A stretch of DNA of 64,000 nt from Dactylorhiza incarnata (Eukaryota; Streptophyta; Magnoliopsida; Asparagales; Orchidaceae): assembly GCA_033032865.1 (NCBI GenBank), contig JAWHQI010000065.1, positions 3,162,001 to 3,226,000 of the forward strand, in the 5' to 3' direction. Below, in pieces: positions 48,401-60,400 of this stretch (positions within the stretch are counted from its first letter, which is position 1; each line of letters starts with the position of its first letter). The notes under the pieces are model-generated. The model did no database searches. It was given only the letters and a program-made list of their open reading frames with translations, and was not told the DNA's origin. Position numbers and translations under genes: made by a program.

Positions 48401-51400
48401 AACGGTTACTAGACGAAAGTTATTGACTTTCCTAGTTTTTTCCATGTATATTTTTATATGGGATCGAAATGAATCAAAACAAATAAACTTAAAGACATGC
48501 CAAAGCAGATATCGTCGGATCATACATGAACCCCCATGGATTGACGCTGAGCGTAACACCTACATTGACCACGGATTGCGAGGAGATTTCGCTTCCGTGC
48601 AGCAGTAGCTCACCAATCTCATTTGAGAGGGTTCTATATGATATCCCGGATCTTGGGCGATATGTGAGCACACCACTGCATCAAGGGAGGTCTTGGTGAA
48701 TGCCACCTATGTCGTGCCTTCAGATAGTGGCAACAGGCCATCACAGCCTGCTACACTCGAATACTATTTGGTTGTCCTTTCTTACAAATAACCATTAAAA
48801 GACAATATAGATGGCACTCTCCTTAACCCTGGCCAAAATGTCACTTCATATATTTCTTACCGCGGCCTGGTGTTAACATTTTCGAAGCACCTCGGAACTT
48901 GAAAATGTGTGGGGATTATGTTTACCCGGAAGATCGCGACATCAAATTGTCTTAAAGAGACCGCACGGTCTAACATATGAGACCGATTTAATTAGACCGC
49001 GCGGCCTGACTAACAAGATCGTCTTATGAATCTCGTCATTCTGATTCGACAATCAGTCCTAAGCTCGCACGGTCTGATTTCACTTCTTCGCATAACAGGT
49101 AACCCTCTCACCTCTGTCTAACTTCTCATAAATTCCGGGCAGCCCGTATTTTCAAAAGCTACCCGTCTGGGCAGCCCCACGTCTATAAATAGGGGGATAG
49201 GGCTCCCTAGAAAAGGACTTTTGGAGGGGAGGGGGGGGGGGGGGGGGGGGTAAAGAGAAAAAGAGGGTGATTGCTTGTGTTGAAATAGCCCATGTGTTTG
49301 GCCCATTTAGTGGCCCAGTTACTTCTCTTCTATATCTCTTTAGTCCCACATTGTGTATATGTTTTCTCTCTCTCTTCTCTCACCTATAAATATGTACTCT
49401 CTCTTTGTATACAAAAAATATACATAATACAACAGATTCTTCTACAAGTTTCGTCCTGTTCTACATGGTATCAGAGCGAACGGTCTCTCCCGTATTCTAA
49501 CCGCCCGCCTCTTTTTTTATACGACAGCCTGTGCGGTCTATCTTTTCCAAGATCGCAGCTCGCAGCCCGCTCCCCTGCGAGGATCGCCCCCCCTCTCTCT
49601 GCTCTTCGTCGCTCTTTATAGGCTTCGCAGCCTGTGGGCCCCTCCGTTGCTGATCTCGCAGCCCGCCCCGTCTAATCTCACCGATCTGCAGAGCTCTCCC
49701 GGTCTCGCTGGCGACCTCCCTGCCGTTTTCACAGACCGCCCGGGCTATCTTGATCGCAGCGGTCTCTTCTTCTGCCGGTCTCCTCCGGCTCGCTGCGGTC
49801 TCAAGCCGTGCTGCTCTGCTTGTGCTCTGTTTAGCCCGCTGCCAGCTTCTCGTGCGATCTCCTCCGCTCGCCGAGACTCAGCCCGCTAATCTCCAGCTCT
49901 CTAGCCGCAGCTCTCTAGCCGCAGCTTTCTCTGCCGACAGCAACCTTCAAGCTGCTGCGACCTCCAGCCGCTGCGACCTCCACCCGCGGCGAACTCTCGA
50001 CAGTGACCTCCAAGCCGCAGTTCTCAGGCCGCCGGTCTCATCCCGCTGGTCGCCAGATCGCCTCTCTCAGGCCGCCAGATCGCAACTCTCAGTTCGCCGC
50101 TCTCTCTCGCACGGTCTGTCCTCCTGCGGTCTGTCTCCAGTCCAAGCGGCCTCCAGCTCGTGCGACCTCCAGCTCGTGCGACCTCCAGCTCGTGCGACCT
50201 CCAGCTCATGCGACCTCCTTCCGTCTGCCAGCTGCTGCCCAAGCTTTCCTCTGGAGATCTCGCAGACCGCCCGAGCCCTCCTCTGCGATCTCTCCTCTGC
50301 GATCTCGCAGCGGTCTCCTACTCACTGCTCTCCCTACGGCTTCTCTAGCCGCGGTCTCCCAGCTCGCCAGCGGTCTTACTTCTGCTCGCCAACGATCCCC
50401 TACCTGCAGTGCTCGTCTATCCGCAGTCCTCAAGCAGTTCTAGCCGCAATTCTGGTCGCCCAGCCCTCTGCTCTGCTGGTTACTCCCTGGTGCTTGTTTC
50501 TCCATGGCTTTGTCTCCTTCCCGGACCCCAGGCTTGGTTGTGTCTATTTCTGGTGGTGGCATCTCTTGCCTCCTTCATAGCTCTTCGTGGATTCTGGATT
50601 CCGGGGCCAGCCACCACATTACTTCGCAAGCACCTTCACAATACTTGGCCTCCGAACATCCTCCGTTCATTATTGTGGCAAATGGTGCTTCTACTCCCGT
50701 TGCTGGCTCTGCCGATCTCACTCTGTCACCCTCACTTACTCTTCGTTCAGTTCTTCATGTTCCGGGCTCCTCCTTCAATCTCTTATCTATTAGCCGTCTC
50801 ACCCAAGATTTGGATTGTTGTGTCTCATTCACCTCTACTTCATGTATTGTGCAGGATCGACAGACGCGGCGCATCATCTGCAAAGGGCATCTCTCGAACG
50901 GACTCTATCTCCTCGATACCTCTCCCACCGTTCTTCTCTCCTCTATCAGCACTATTGAGTGGCACCGCCGTCTTGGTCACGCTCCTCTACAAATACTCCG
51001 CAAAGCTCTTCCCGACGTCTCTCTCCATGAGTTTACCTGTGAGTCGTGTATCTATGCCAAACATCATCATTCTACGTTCACCCCCCATCCCACTCGAAGT
51101 GTTGCTCCCCTTGCTTTGGTTCACTCTGATATTTGGGGTCCCTACAAAATCGCCAGTGTTTTTGGCTATCGTTACTTTGTTACCTTCGTTGATGACTACT
51201 CACGGGTGACATGGTTGTACCTCCTTCGTGACCGCTCTGAGTTGTCTGGTGTTCTTCGAAACTTCATCATCGAAACTCGCAACCAATTTTCCACTACTCT
51301 TAAAACTCTCCGTACCGACAATGCCCGCGAATATACTGGTCATACAGTCACTCACTTATGTGCTGAGTTTGGGATAATTCATCAAACCTCTTGTCCATAT

Positions 51401-54400
51401 ACCCCCAACAGAATGGCGTTGCTGAACGCAAGAATCGTCACCTGCTTGAGGTCACCCGCTCTCTCATGCTCCAAATGAACGTCCCCAAACAATATTGGAA
51501 TTTCGCGGTCTCTACCGCCTGCACTCTCATCAACCGCATGCCTTCTTCTCGTCTCAACTTTGCATCCCCCTTCAGTCTCTTTTTTCCTTCTACGACTCCG
51601 TTCTCCATCGCTCCTCGCGTGTTTGGCTGCGTATGCTACGCTCATCGCCTTGGTCCGTTCTCTGACAAACTTGATCCCCGTGCCACCAAATATATGTTTG
51701 TTGGTTACTCCCGGACTCAGAAGGGCTATCTCTGCTTCTCTCCCCAGGATCGCAAGCTTCTTACGACTGCTGATGTTACCTTCCTTGAAGATCAACCCTA
51801 TTTTTCCCAACAAGCGGACTGTCCTCTTCCGCTACCTCCTCTTCCGCGGCCTGTTATTCCGGTTACTTCACCCCTTCCTCCGCTCTCTCCAACGCCCGTC
51901 TCCTCCCCGCCCGTCCCCTCCATACCAGTCTCTCCCATCCCTCTTCTACCTCCCTCCCAGAAACCACCTATCACTCGTGTGTACACTCGTCGTCCTCTGT
52001 CCTCCACTGCCCTACGGGAGGTGCCCTCCTCTGATGATGACTCGCGGCCTGCCGATCCGACTTCTTCCTCTACTGCACATCCAATGGCACACTCTGTCTC
52101 TCTTCACCGCCTCTCTTCGGGTCTTCGCCAACTTGCTACTTCTCTTTCCTCCATTTCTATTCCTAACTCTGTGCAGGAGGCTCTTCGACATCCTGGCTGG
52201 CGTGCCGCCATGGAAGAAGAAATGGCTGCGTTGTGGGCAAACCAGACTTGGCAGCTGGTGGATCTTCCCCCTGGCCAGAAAACTGTTGGTTGCAAATGGG
52301 TCTTTGTCATCAAGCATGCTGCGAATGGGACCATTGACCGCTTAAAAGCTCGCCTAGTGGCTCGCGGCTACACCCAGCAACAAGGGTTGGACTACGACGA
52401 AACCTTCTCTCCCGTCGCCAAACTGAACACAGTACGGGTTCTTTTATCTGTTGCCGTGCACCGCCAATGGCCCTTACATCAAATGGATATTAAGAACGCC
52501 TTCTTAAACGGTGATCTCACTGAAACGGTGTACATGCAGCAGCCGCCCGGGTTTGAGACCACGGGGGAGTCTAGGACCCCGAAAGTCTGTCATCTTTTGC
52601 GGTCTCTCTATGGTCTCAAACAGTCTCCTCGAGCATGGTTCGACAAGCTCAGCAAGGTCCTTCGTGAAGCAGGGTTTACTCGGAGCTCGGCTGACTTCTC
52701 CCTGTTTACTCGCCACCAGGCAACATGCACCGTTCTCCTTCTAGTCTATGTGGATGATATCATTATCACAGGCAACGACTCAAAAGGAATTCAGGCGATC
52801 AAACAACAACTCAGCTCCGTGTTCCAAACGAAAGACCTGGGGAACCTTCATTACTTCCTGGGCTTGGAAGTAGCCAGGCGACCAGACGGCCTTGTTCTAT
52901 CTCAGAGAAAGTATTGCCTTGATCTTCTTCATGATGCAGGCTACTCCGGCTGCAAACCCATCAATACTCCAATGGACGCAAATCACAAGATTTGTGCTCA
53001 GTCCTCTGACTCTGATCTCTTGCTTCAGAACCCGGAGTACTATCGCCGTCTGGTAGGAAAATTGATCTATCTGACTGTTACAAGACCAGATATCTCCTTC
53101 GCTGTCGGTATTGGCAGCCGTTACATGCACGCCCCTCGTTCCTCTCATCTTCAGGCTGTGGAACGGATTCTATGATATCTAAAACGGCTCCTGGTCAAGG
53201 CTTGGTATACAAGACCTCATCCTCAACTCCAACACTGGTGGCATACTCTGATGCTGACTGTGCCGGCTCTCTGGATGATCGTCGGTCAACCAGTGGCTTC
53301 TGTACGTACTTCGGAGGACATTTGATTACCTGACGTTGCAAGAAACAAGCAGTAGTTGCGCGCTCCTCAACAGAAGCAGAATACAGGGCAATGACATCTG
53401 TGGTATCTGAACTTACATGGCTTGAAAGTCTTCTCACGGATCTTGGGGTAAAACTTCCTGCTCCTGCTCTTCTACTTTGCGACAGTCAGGCTGCTATACA
53501 TATTGCCAAGAACCCAGTCTTCCACGAAAGAACCAAGCATATCGAGGTCGACTGCCACTTTATCCGGGAGAATGTACAAATGAAGAAGATCGAGCTAAAG
53601 CATGTCCCTGGTACTGAACAAGTCGCGGATGTCCTCACAAAGGCACTGTCCAGTACCCTCTTCTATCAATGCTTATCCAAGCTTGGCGCATATGATTTGT
53701 ACGCTCCAGCTTGCGGGGGAGTGTTGAAATAGCCCATGTGTTTGGCCCATTTAGTGGCTCAGTTACTTCTCGTCTATATCTCTTTAGTCCCACATTGTGT
53801 ATATGTTTTCTCTCTCTCTTCTCTCACCTATAAATATGTACTCTCTCTTTGTATACAAAAAATATACATAATACAACAGATTCTTCTACAAGTTTCGTCC
53901 TGTTCTACAGCTGGAGCAAAGCGGTCTCAATTTTCAGCTCGCTCTATCTCACTTAATTTCGGTCTGTTCCAAACCTCTTTTTAGTCACTAACCTTTTCTT
54001 TTGCAAGAACATTTTTCACAGCCAAGGACCGAGTAGCTGGCAATCCACAGTCCCATTCTCGTTTTCGAAGCACGAGTCGCGGAGAAGGCATTTCTTGCAT
54101 CAACAGATACATTAAGGGCCTGTTTAGGGCGACAGTGGTGCTCGTGAACGCAGTCTGGTCATGAATGTAGTTGCGTTGTTTGGAGATATTGTGTTTTTAG
54201 TGCAGTCGTAAACGTGAACGCAGATTTATTTATTTGAGGGCATAAAACTGTTGTGGCTGTGGATCTCAAATTGCGATGAAAATAAGAACATGCAAAATAT
54301 GATATTCAAATAATTCAACCAAACATTAAAATGCTCAACATAAATTTTAAAATGTTCAAAATAACATCATATCATCCAGAACCCTAAACATAGATCCCCC

Positions 54401-57400
54401 AAAAATTATATCCTACAAACAACATTCAACAATCAAAGAAACAATATTGAATTTATCCAGTCAAAGTTCCAAAATGAGTTCATAAAGATAATCTAACTAT
54501 TTTAGATGGACAAAAATTACTCGGGCTAGAAAGCAAATGTATTGTACTAAAAATGAAGATTTAATTCTAACATTGAATGTGTGAAAACACTCACACATAT
54601 CAAAACATTATACAAATACTCAAATGAGCCATAATGTAATGATCATGTTATATATAATGGCAACATCAAACTCCACCTGCTCGTTGACATGATCATGTCT
54701 TTCTGTAGCATCAAACTTCAATCTCAGGTGAGGCATATAATTTTCATCAAAAGTTACATCTCTAATCAGGGGCGGATCCATGAATTTCAATAGGGGGGGG
54801 GGGAGGCAAAAGAGGCGGAGAGATGGTCAGCAAGGCCGGTAGAACATGGGTCAGTGGAGTTATGACGGGTCGCGGCGGTGGTTCGGCCGGTGGAGAACTG
54901 TGGGCCGACTGATGGGTCCACACGGTTTCCCAAATGGGGTTAGGGCTCGATGGAACGAGCAGCGGGCGGCTCGAGGAGAAACGACAGGCGTGATGAGGGT
55001 AGATGACCCGAGGCTCGAAAAAAGGACGCTCTTCCCCGTGTGGTCAGCAAGGACGACACACACGAGTGATTGAGCGGATTCGATGGGCAAGGATCTCGTG
55101 AGGAGCGAGCAAGCGCCGAAAAGGGAGATTGATGGAGGCTTCAGCTGTGGCTGGGGACGACGGGACGACGACAGGACGAAAACAAAACGACGAGCATTGT
55201 TGCTTTCCCTTAACAAGTGCATCGTTTACCAAATAGATGTCTTCGTCGACGGCGATAGGGATTGTGGAGGCGCTGTTGACGACAGATGCAAGGAACGGAC
55301 GCATCAGTCGTGCTGGGAGGCGTCGGCCTGCTTGCTGGAGGTGAAGCAAATGTTGTGCTCGTCTATTGTCGTAGAGGTCGCTGCTCGCTTGCGGAAACCG
55401 AAGAAGCGGGGCGGATCAAAATGGAAGTAGCTTCGTTGAAGGGGGGCCCATCATCGTCTTCCTCTCGTCAAAAAATTTGAAGGTCTCCATTTATCGGAGT
55501 CGTTTCTCCCTCATCCGGCCACCGTTTTTGACGTGTAAGCAAGTTTGCAGATGTCGGATGTCAGACTCATGTCGGTTTGGGTTTTTTATGTCGGATGTCG
55601 GATTGCGGGGGATATATCGGAGACATTTCAAAATGTCGGATTGTAATATTATACATATATATGTATCATATATCATAATATTTTTTTAATTAGATGGTAC
55701 TTATTTTATTTAATGAAGTATACACTAAAATTCATATTAGAAAATGAAACTACTTACAAGCGTTTAATCAATTTGTAATAAATAAGAAATGTTGCATACT
55801 TTCAAAATGCCGAAGTGTAACCAAAGGAGAGTTGCGAAGAAGACGAGAGCCCAGAGCGTCGTGAGGAGGACGTGAGGGAGATGAGGAGTCGTCGCGAGGG
55901 GCAAATGTAGTATAACTATATAAGTATATAATAAAAACTGATTTAATTATAAAATTTAATAAAATAACTTATTAATTTCTAATTGCCGTCATAACCCGCC
56001 GTAACGGGTCGACATGTCCGACATGTCGGCCGCAATACTGGAAAACGCCAGTTTCGTGATATGTGGCGGTAACGTGTCGATTCCCCCTCAAAAATGACAT
56101 GTCGGCCATGTCGAACATGTCGGCCGACATCTACAAGCTTGCGTGTAAGTAGTCAAAATTTATTATCTCGGCGAGAGGAATCCAATTTCACTAATGATTT
56201 TGCAAAATTCTTGGGTGGGCCTAGGCACCCGCTGGCCCCCCTAGATCCGCCCATGTCTCTAATAACTTTAGATTCAGTAGACCAAATTTTATATCCCTTT
56301 ACCCAAGCGCCATAACCAAGAAAAATCCCCTTTTTTGTCCAAGCTTCTATCTTGCCCTCATTAACACGATAGTAAACAGGAAACCAAATATTTTAAAAGA
56401 CGAATAATCAATCGGCTTACCAGACCTTACCTCGAAGGTGGTTTTGCAGTCAGTATCAATTGCAAGATAATGATTCACCAAATAACAGGCTGAATTAACA
56501 GCCTTAGCCTAGAAGTCCCTTCATAATCCGATATTAAAGAACATGAAAATAACTCTCTAATAAAGTCATGTTCATGCGTTTAGCTATTCCGTTTTGCCAT
56601 GGAGTCTCTCTGAATGTGCGGTGTCTTGCGATGCCTTCATCTTTGCATAATTCATCAAATTTGGTTGAACAAAATTCCATGTCATTGCAAGCTTGCAGAC
56701 GCTTGAGTTTATTCTCATTTTGATTCTCAACCAGGACCTTCCATTACCGCTCTTGTGCTTCAACATGTATACCTAGATCTTCATACAGCTGTTTGCCTTC
56801 GCTTTGCTCAAACCACGGGCCAGATGAATAGATCCCAAACGAACATGCAACCATCCTATGATACCAATTTGTTAGGGGATCGAGAAAAAAGTGAAAATAA
56901 ACAACACAGAAAACACAAGATTTACGTGGGCCTCCCAAGATGGCTATGTCCACAGGAAATAACAGGTCGTTTCACTAGATGAAGAACATAGACGGTTACA
57001 AGAGAGGGGATGCTTGAATTTCATGTGTACCCAAACCCTAGAATAGGAGTTTTATAAACAATTTCGTACAATACAAAATTCCCAAAATACCCCTGAAAAA
57101 TGTATAGAAAAAATTTCGGCCAAGAGCACGGCCTCGGCCCCTGTGGTTTGTCTTCAAGTGCGGAGTTAACTGATGCGCGGGTGTGACATAATGATGTGCT
57201 TGGGAAATGCCATACATGTTTTGATTTGAGACATATAAATAACAATCTCAAATTGCTAGGGAGTGCAAGATGCAGTTAATGCACCTCTCTAATGAGTATG
57301 CAGGATGCACATAATGCATCTCTTTGATCGATTTGGATGGAGTCAATGAAGCATTTGCATGGGAACAGGACGTTGAGGAAGCTCTGCGAGGGCCGATCGT

Positions 57401-60400
57401 GAACGATCTGGACGAGATCAATGAAGCAGTTGCATGGGAGCAGTGTCAAGGAGATCAAAATGAGAAAAAACACAACAACTTGGCGATCGAACATGATTGG
57501 AGGTGCACTAGTGACTCCTGTGACGGAGGGCTGGTTGTCAATGAGGAAGCACAAAAATATCTATAGACAAGGAAGCGCATTAATATCTTTCGATGAGGAA
57601 AAACAAGGAAGTAACGAGAGTGTTGGTGCTAAAAATGCACTCCACGAATCTCACGCTTTGAAAAGAGGGAGGAAGGGGCAAAACCAAGAGCGGTTGGCCA
57701 CTCTGAGATCGAGATGGAGGAGCTGGAGAGAACACGGGAAGATGTCGCAAGCGGCGAGGCCAGACTTCCCGTAACTGTAACTCATTGTTGCGTCGAAATA
57801 TGAGTTCCCACTCCTTTTTCACTCCTTAGAACGACAAAACTTTCCTTATTTAGGTTAGCGCTATTGTTGGGCGATAATAAGATATCGCCTGACGGTAGTA
57901 AGCTTGAATTCCCATCTCTCGTTTCCCTCCTAATCGTGTGATGACATGTTGCTATAACAGGGCCATCGTCGGGCGATAGTGGGCCATCGCTGGGTTGTAG
58001 CAAACTTGAATTTCCCGCTCGTCTTCTCTCCAAGCTGCGTTGGCATGCGTTGTTGCCATAATAAGAGTTTCAAGCTATCGCCGAGTGGTAGTGGATATTG
58101 CCAGCTCTACCATCATTCTTGAGCTATTTATGGCAACCTCCAAATTTATCAAGACTCTGACTGAAAGTCGTCATACGTTGTGGTAGCTGCTATCGCTGAC
58201 GGTAGGCTGAAAAGTTGGCCTTCGATTCATCGTTTTAGCTTGCTACTTACTGTAGCTTCCAAAACTTGTATCCTATGCCATTCCTGAACCTGCACACTAT
58301 GAGAACACATGTAAAGATAGATCAAATACTTATTAAGATTTGTTATTCTCAAACCAAGAATTTGTCGAATATGATGTGTCGACCCATACTCCAATAGGTG
58401 GGTCATCTCCCATCATGACAACCATCCGTCCTTCCCCGATATTTACGAATGGGCATCACAACCAACATCCACCAACACCGAATATTCCATCCACACATGA
58501 CATCACATTGTCCTTCATGCACCCTAAACCCTAATACAATATCCCAAAGCTCAATCTCCGCCCTTCTTCAGCTTCTACAATCAAAACATTCTGAAACATA
58601 TTGAAATATCACTTTATCAGGGATGTTACGAATGACATGACAACATCCACTGACTCAGAGGAATAACACTTTGAGGGGTAAGCAAGTTTGATGAGGACAC
58701 CCCCGTCCTCCAGAATGGTGTATCGACAATTTCGGATGGACCTCCCCTTCCTTCTATGCCATAACATTGCACACATTGTCCCCATTGTGAACAACAACCT
58801 CATCCACATTCAATTGATCGGGTGCCCTTATGACGGCCTAACTATGCCATCCTAACGACAAACCTCGCATGAGTTCAACGGCCGTGAGACTTCTTTTGTT
58901 GAGCTTCCATCTGCTCATTGAATACATCATCCCCAACATCACCTCCAACAGCATATAATGCAAAAGCCAAGCATGTTGTTTGATGACGCCTATACCGACA
59001 ACTCATGACCAGCACGAGCCATGGTTCACCTTGAGTTTATGGGAAATTTTCAGTGAATGTGTACGATGCGTACCTTTTATATTGGCACCTAGGAAGCACC
59101 TGTACGGGTATGAGTACCAGGTACGATACGTATCTGGTACGAAGGTACGACAAAATTAAAAAGATAAGGATACAGGTGCGGCGGGATACATTGCATTAAA
59201 TATAATAAATATATATGTATAATCTCACAAATGTAATTAAAAGTCCTCAAAATAATAAAATATCAAGCATAATTACATAAATCACCAGTTGAAGTACAAA
59301 TTCATAGTTAATGCAATATAATATGAAGTTCTCAAACAAAAAATATTCATAATCATTTCAAATTTAAGGATGTTTATCAGTCATTTTCTTCCACTTCTTC
59401 CCCATTATTGGAGATTAACGCATCTTCAACTTCTGGTTCGCCTGGTTAGCAAAATATTAAACATAGAAATTTCATGTTGAACAAGTAAAAACAGTACCAA
59501 TTTGAAATATATAATCTTTAAATATATAGTAAAAAAACAAAATAATAAAATTTAAATCAAATTCTTTATAGTTTTAAACGAAAAAAACACATAAATCTGA
59601 AGTACATTTGTTACTATAATAAATAAGCATCGCTAGTTGAATTTCTGGGTCACAATTTTTCTTTTCTAAAAGACACGCAGAAGTCTTTTGTTTACTTCAG
59701 AAAACATACTCTTATTACAATATGCAGAACAATCTACCAAGTCCAAGTGTATCTACAGACTAGAATAACAAGTGTATCCATGAGTATCAGGTACGTACCG
59801 GTATTGGATATGTATCTGGTATGAGTATGTGACCCTCAAGGAAGTATCGGTGCTTCAATAGTATCATATAATGGAAAGTGTTTTAAGGGTAGGTTATGAA
59901 ATAGAATATCAAAGTAAGCGTTTTCTTATATCTACTGTTCCCCTATCTCCTTCTCACCTCTAGCCTCGAATGCTCATACTCGCACATCTTTCCTGGACAG
60001 AGAACAACCACAGTCCTTTGAGCTAATTTTCTGTTAAGCTCTTAGAAGAGGCCGCTCCGTTGACCTTGTATCAGTTTGTCTCGCATCATCTTGAGATTCT
60101 TCTTTGGTATCAAGCTGACATGAATTTACCTTTTCTATGAACTTCTACCTGTAGCCTATATAGTCAAAGTTTCTAAATATATGATTTGCTATATTAATGT
60201 TCTTTTGGCTCCCTTCTTAGATTGCAAGTACCTCAACTACTATCCAAGTTGTTCTAAGTTAGTTGGATTACATTTAATCTGAATACTCTCAAAATTTCTT
60301 TTATAGAATGACCTCTTCTCCAGTTGTTGGGTGGCCTCCTGTTCGTTCATTTCGAAAGAATATCGCTATCAGTTCATCCAAGATATCGGATGTGTTGCAG

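Larger units (their letters stand above)
49278..53909 (+). mobile_element. Ty1/copia element nested in the gypsy 3' LTR
   Basis: It has 188-bp LTRs (49,278-49,465 and 53,722-53,909), starting TGTTGAAATAG and ending CTACA. The LTRs differ at two positions by eye. The target duplication is GCTTG / GCTGG (49,273-49,277 and 53,910-53,914), with one mismatch; the uninterrupted 5' gypsy LTR gives GCTGG as the original. A perfect initiator-Met primer site TGGTATCAGAGC starts at 49,466, and a GCGGGGGAG tract precedes the 3' LTR. Coding is protease-integrase-RT-RNase H. No gag is found, so the copy is non-autonomous. Confidence 0.95.
41988..54105 (+). mobile_element. Ty3/gypsy element, Tat lineage, with nested copia
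   Basis: The LTRs start TGTT(C/T)ACCCGG and end GCATCAACA. Flanks show the near-perfect duplication GATGC (41,983-41,987) / GATAC (54,106-54,110). Without the copia insert it is about 7.5 kb. Gene order is gag, protease, reverse transcriptase, RNase H, a second archaeal-type RNase H, integrase. The second RNase H places it in the Tat lineage. By eye the two LTRs differ at about seven positions plus G-run length, so insertion is fairly recent. Even so, it carries at least three stops and four frameshifts. Confidence 0.93.
48919..54105 (+). repeat. 3' LTR of the gypsy, split by copia
   Basis: The two parts are 48,919-49,277 and 53,910-54,105. They match the 5' LTR closely; the portion after the insertion appears identical to it. 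The G run near 49,230-49,250 is longer than in the 5' LTR. Confidence 0.92.
54600..56870 (-). pseudogene. Second copia relic: primer site and integrase fragment
   Basis: On the minus strand a primer-site-like TGGTATCATAGG (about 56,868) is followed almost directly by integrase pieces: [53 protein letters not shown], then [11 protein letters not shown] and [18 protein letters not shown]. After the hAT insertion it continues [14 protein letters not shown] (about 54,760). Gag, protease and the start of integrase are missing, so this is an internal deletion derivative. RT is also absent. It carries several stops. Confidence 0.7.
39660..60306 (+). other. Intron 2 (20.6 kb, GC-AG)
   Basis: It runs from the proposed GC donor at 39,660 to the TTATAG acceptor at 60,306. 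It contains the gypsy, copia, hAT and MITE-like elements listed separately. The gypsy and copia lie in the same orientation as the gene. Host-like AT-rich intron sequence without coding signals occupies 39,660-41,062 and much of 57,250-60,306. Confidence 0.78.

Noticed and set aside
49750..50580. 276-codon open frame in the copia leader, with overlapping frames
   Set aside because: It is simple-sequence Ser/Arg/Leu translation of a repeat-rich leader, without a gag signature, and it overlaps the real protease frame.
54111..54130. GGGCCTGTTTAGG next to TAA as a Harbinger/Tourist MITE end
   Set aside because: No inverted partner end was found downstream, and the TAA-like flank alone is not informative.
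55083..55430. 115-codon open frame inside the hAT element
   Set aside because: No known domain is present and there are overlapping frames on the other strand, so it is probably chance in a GC-rich non-autonomous interior.
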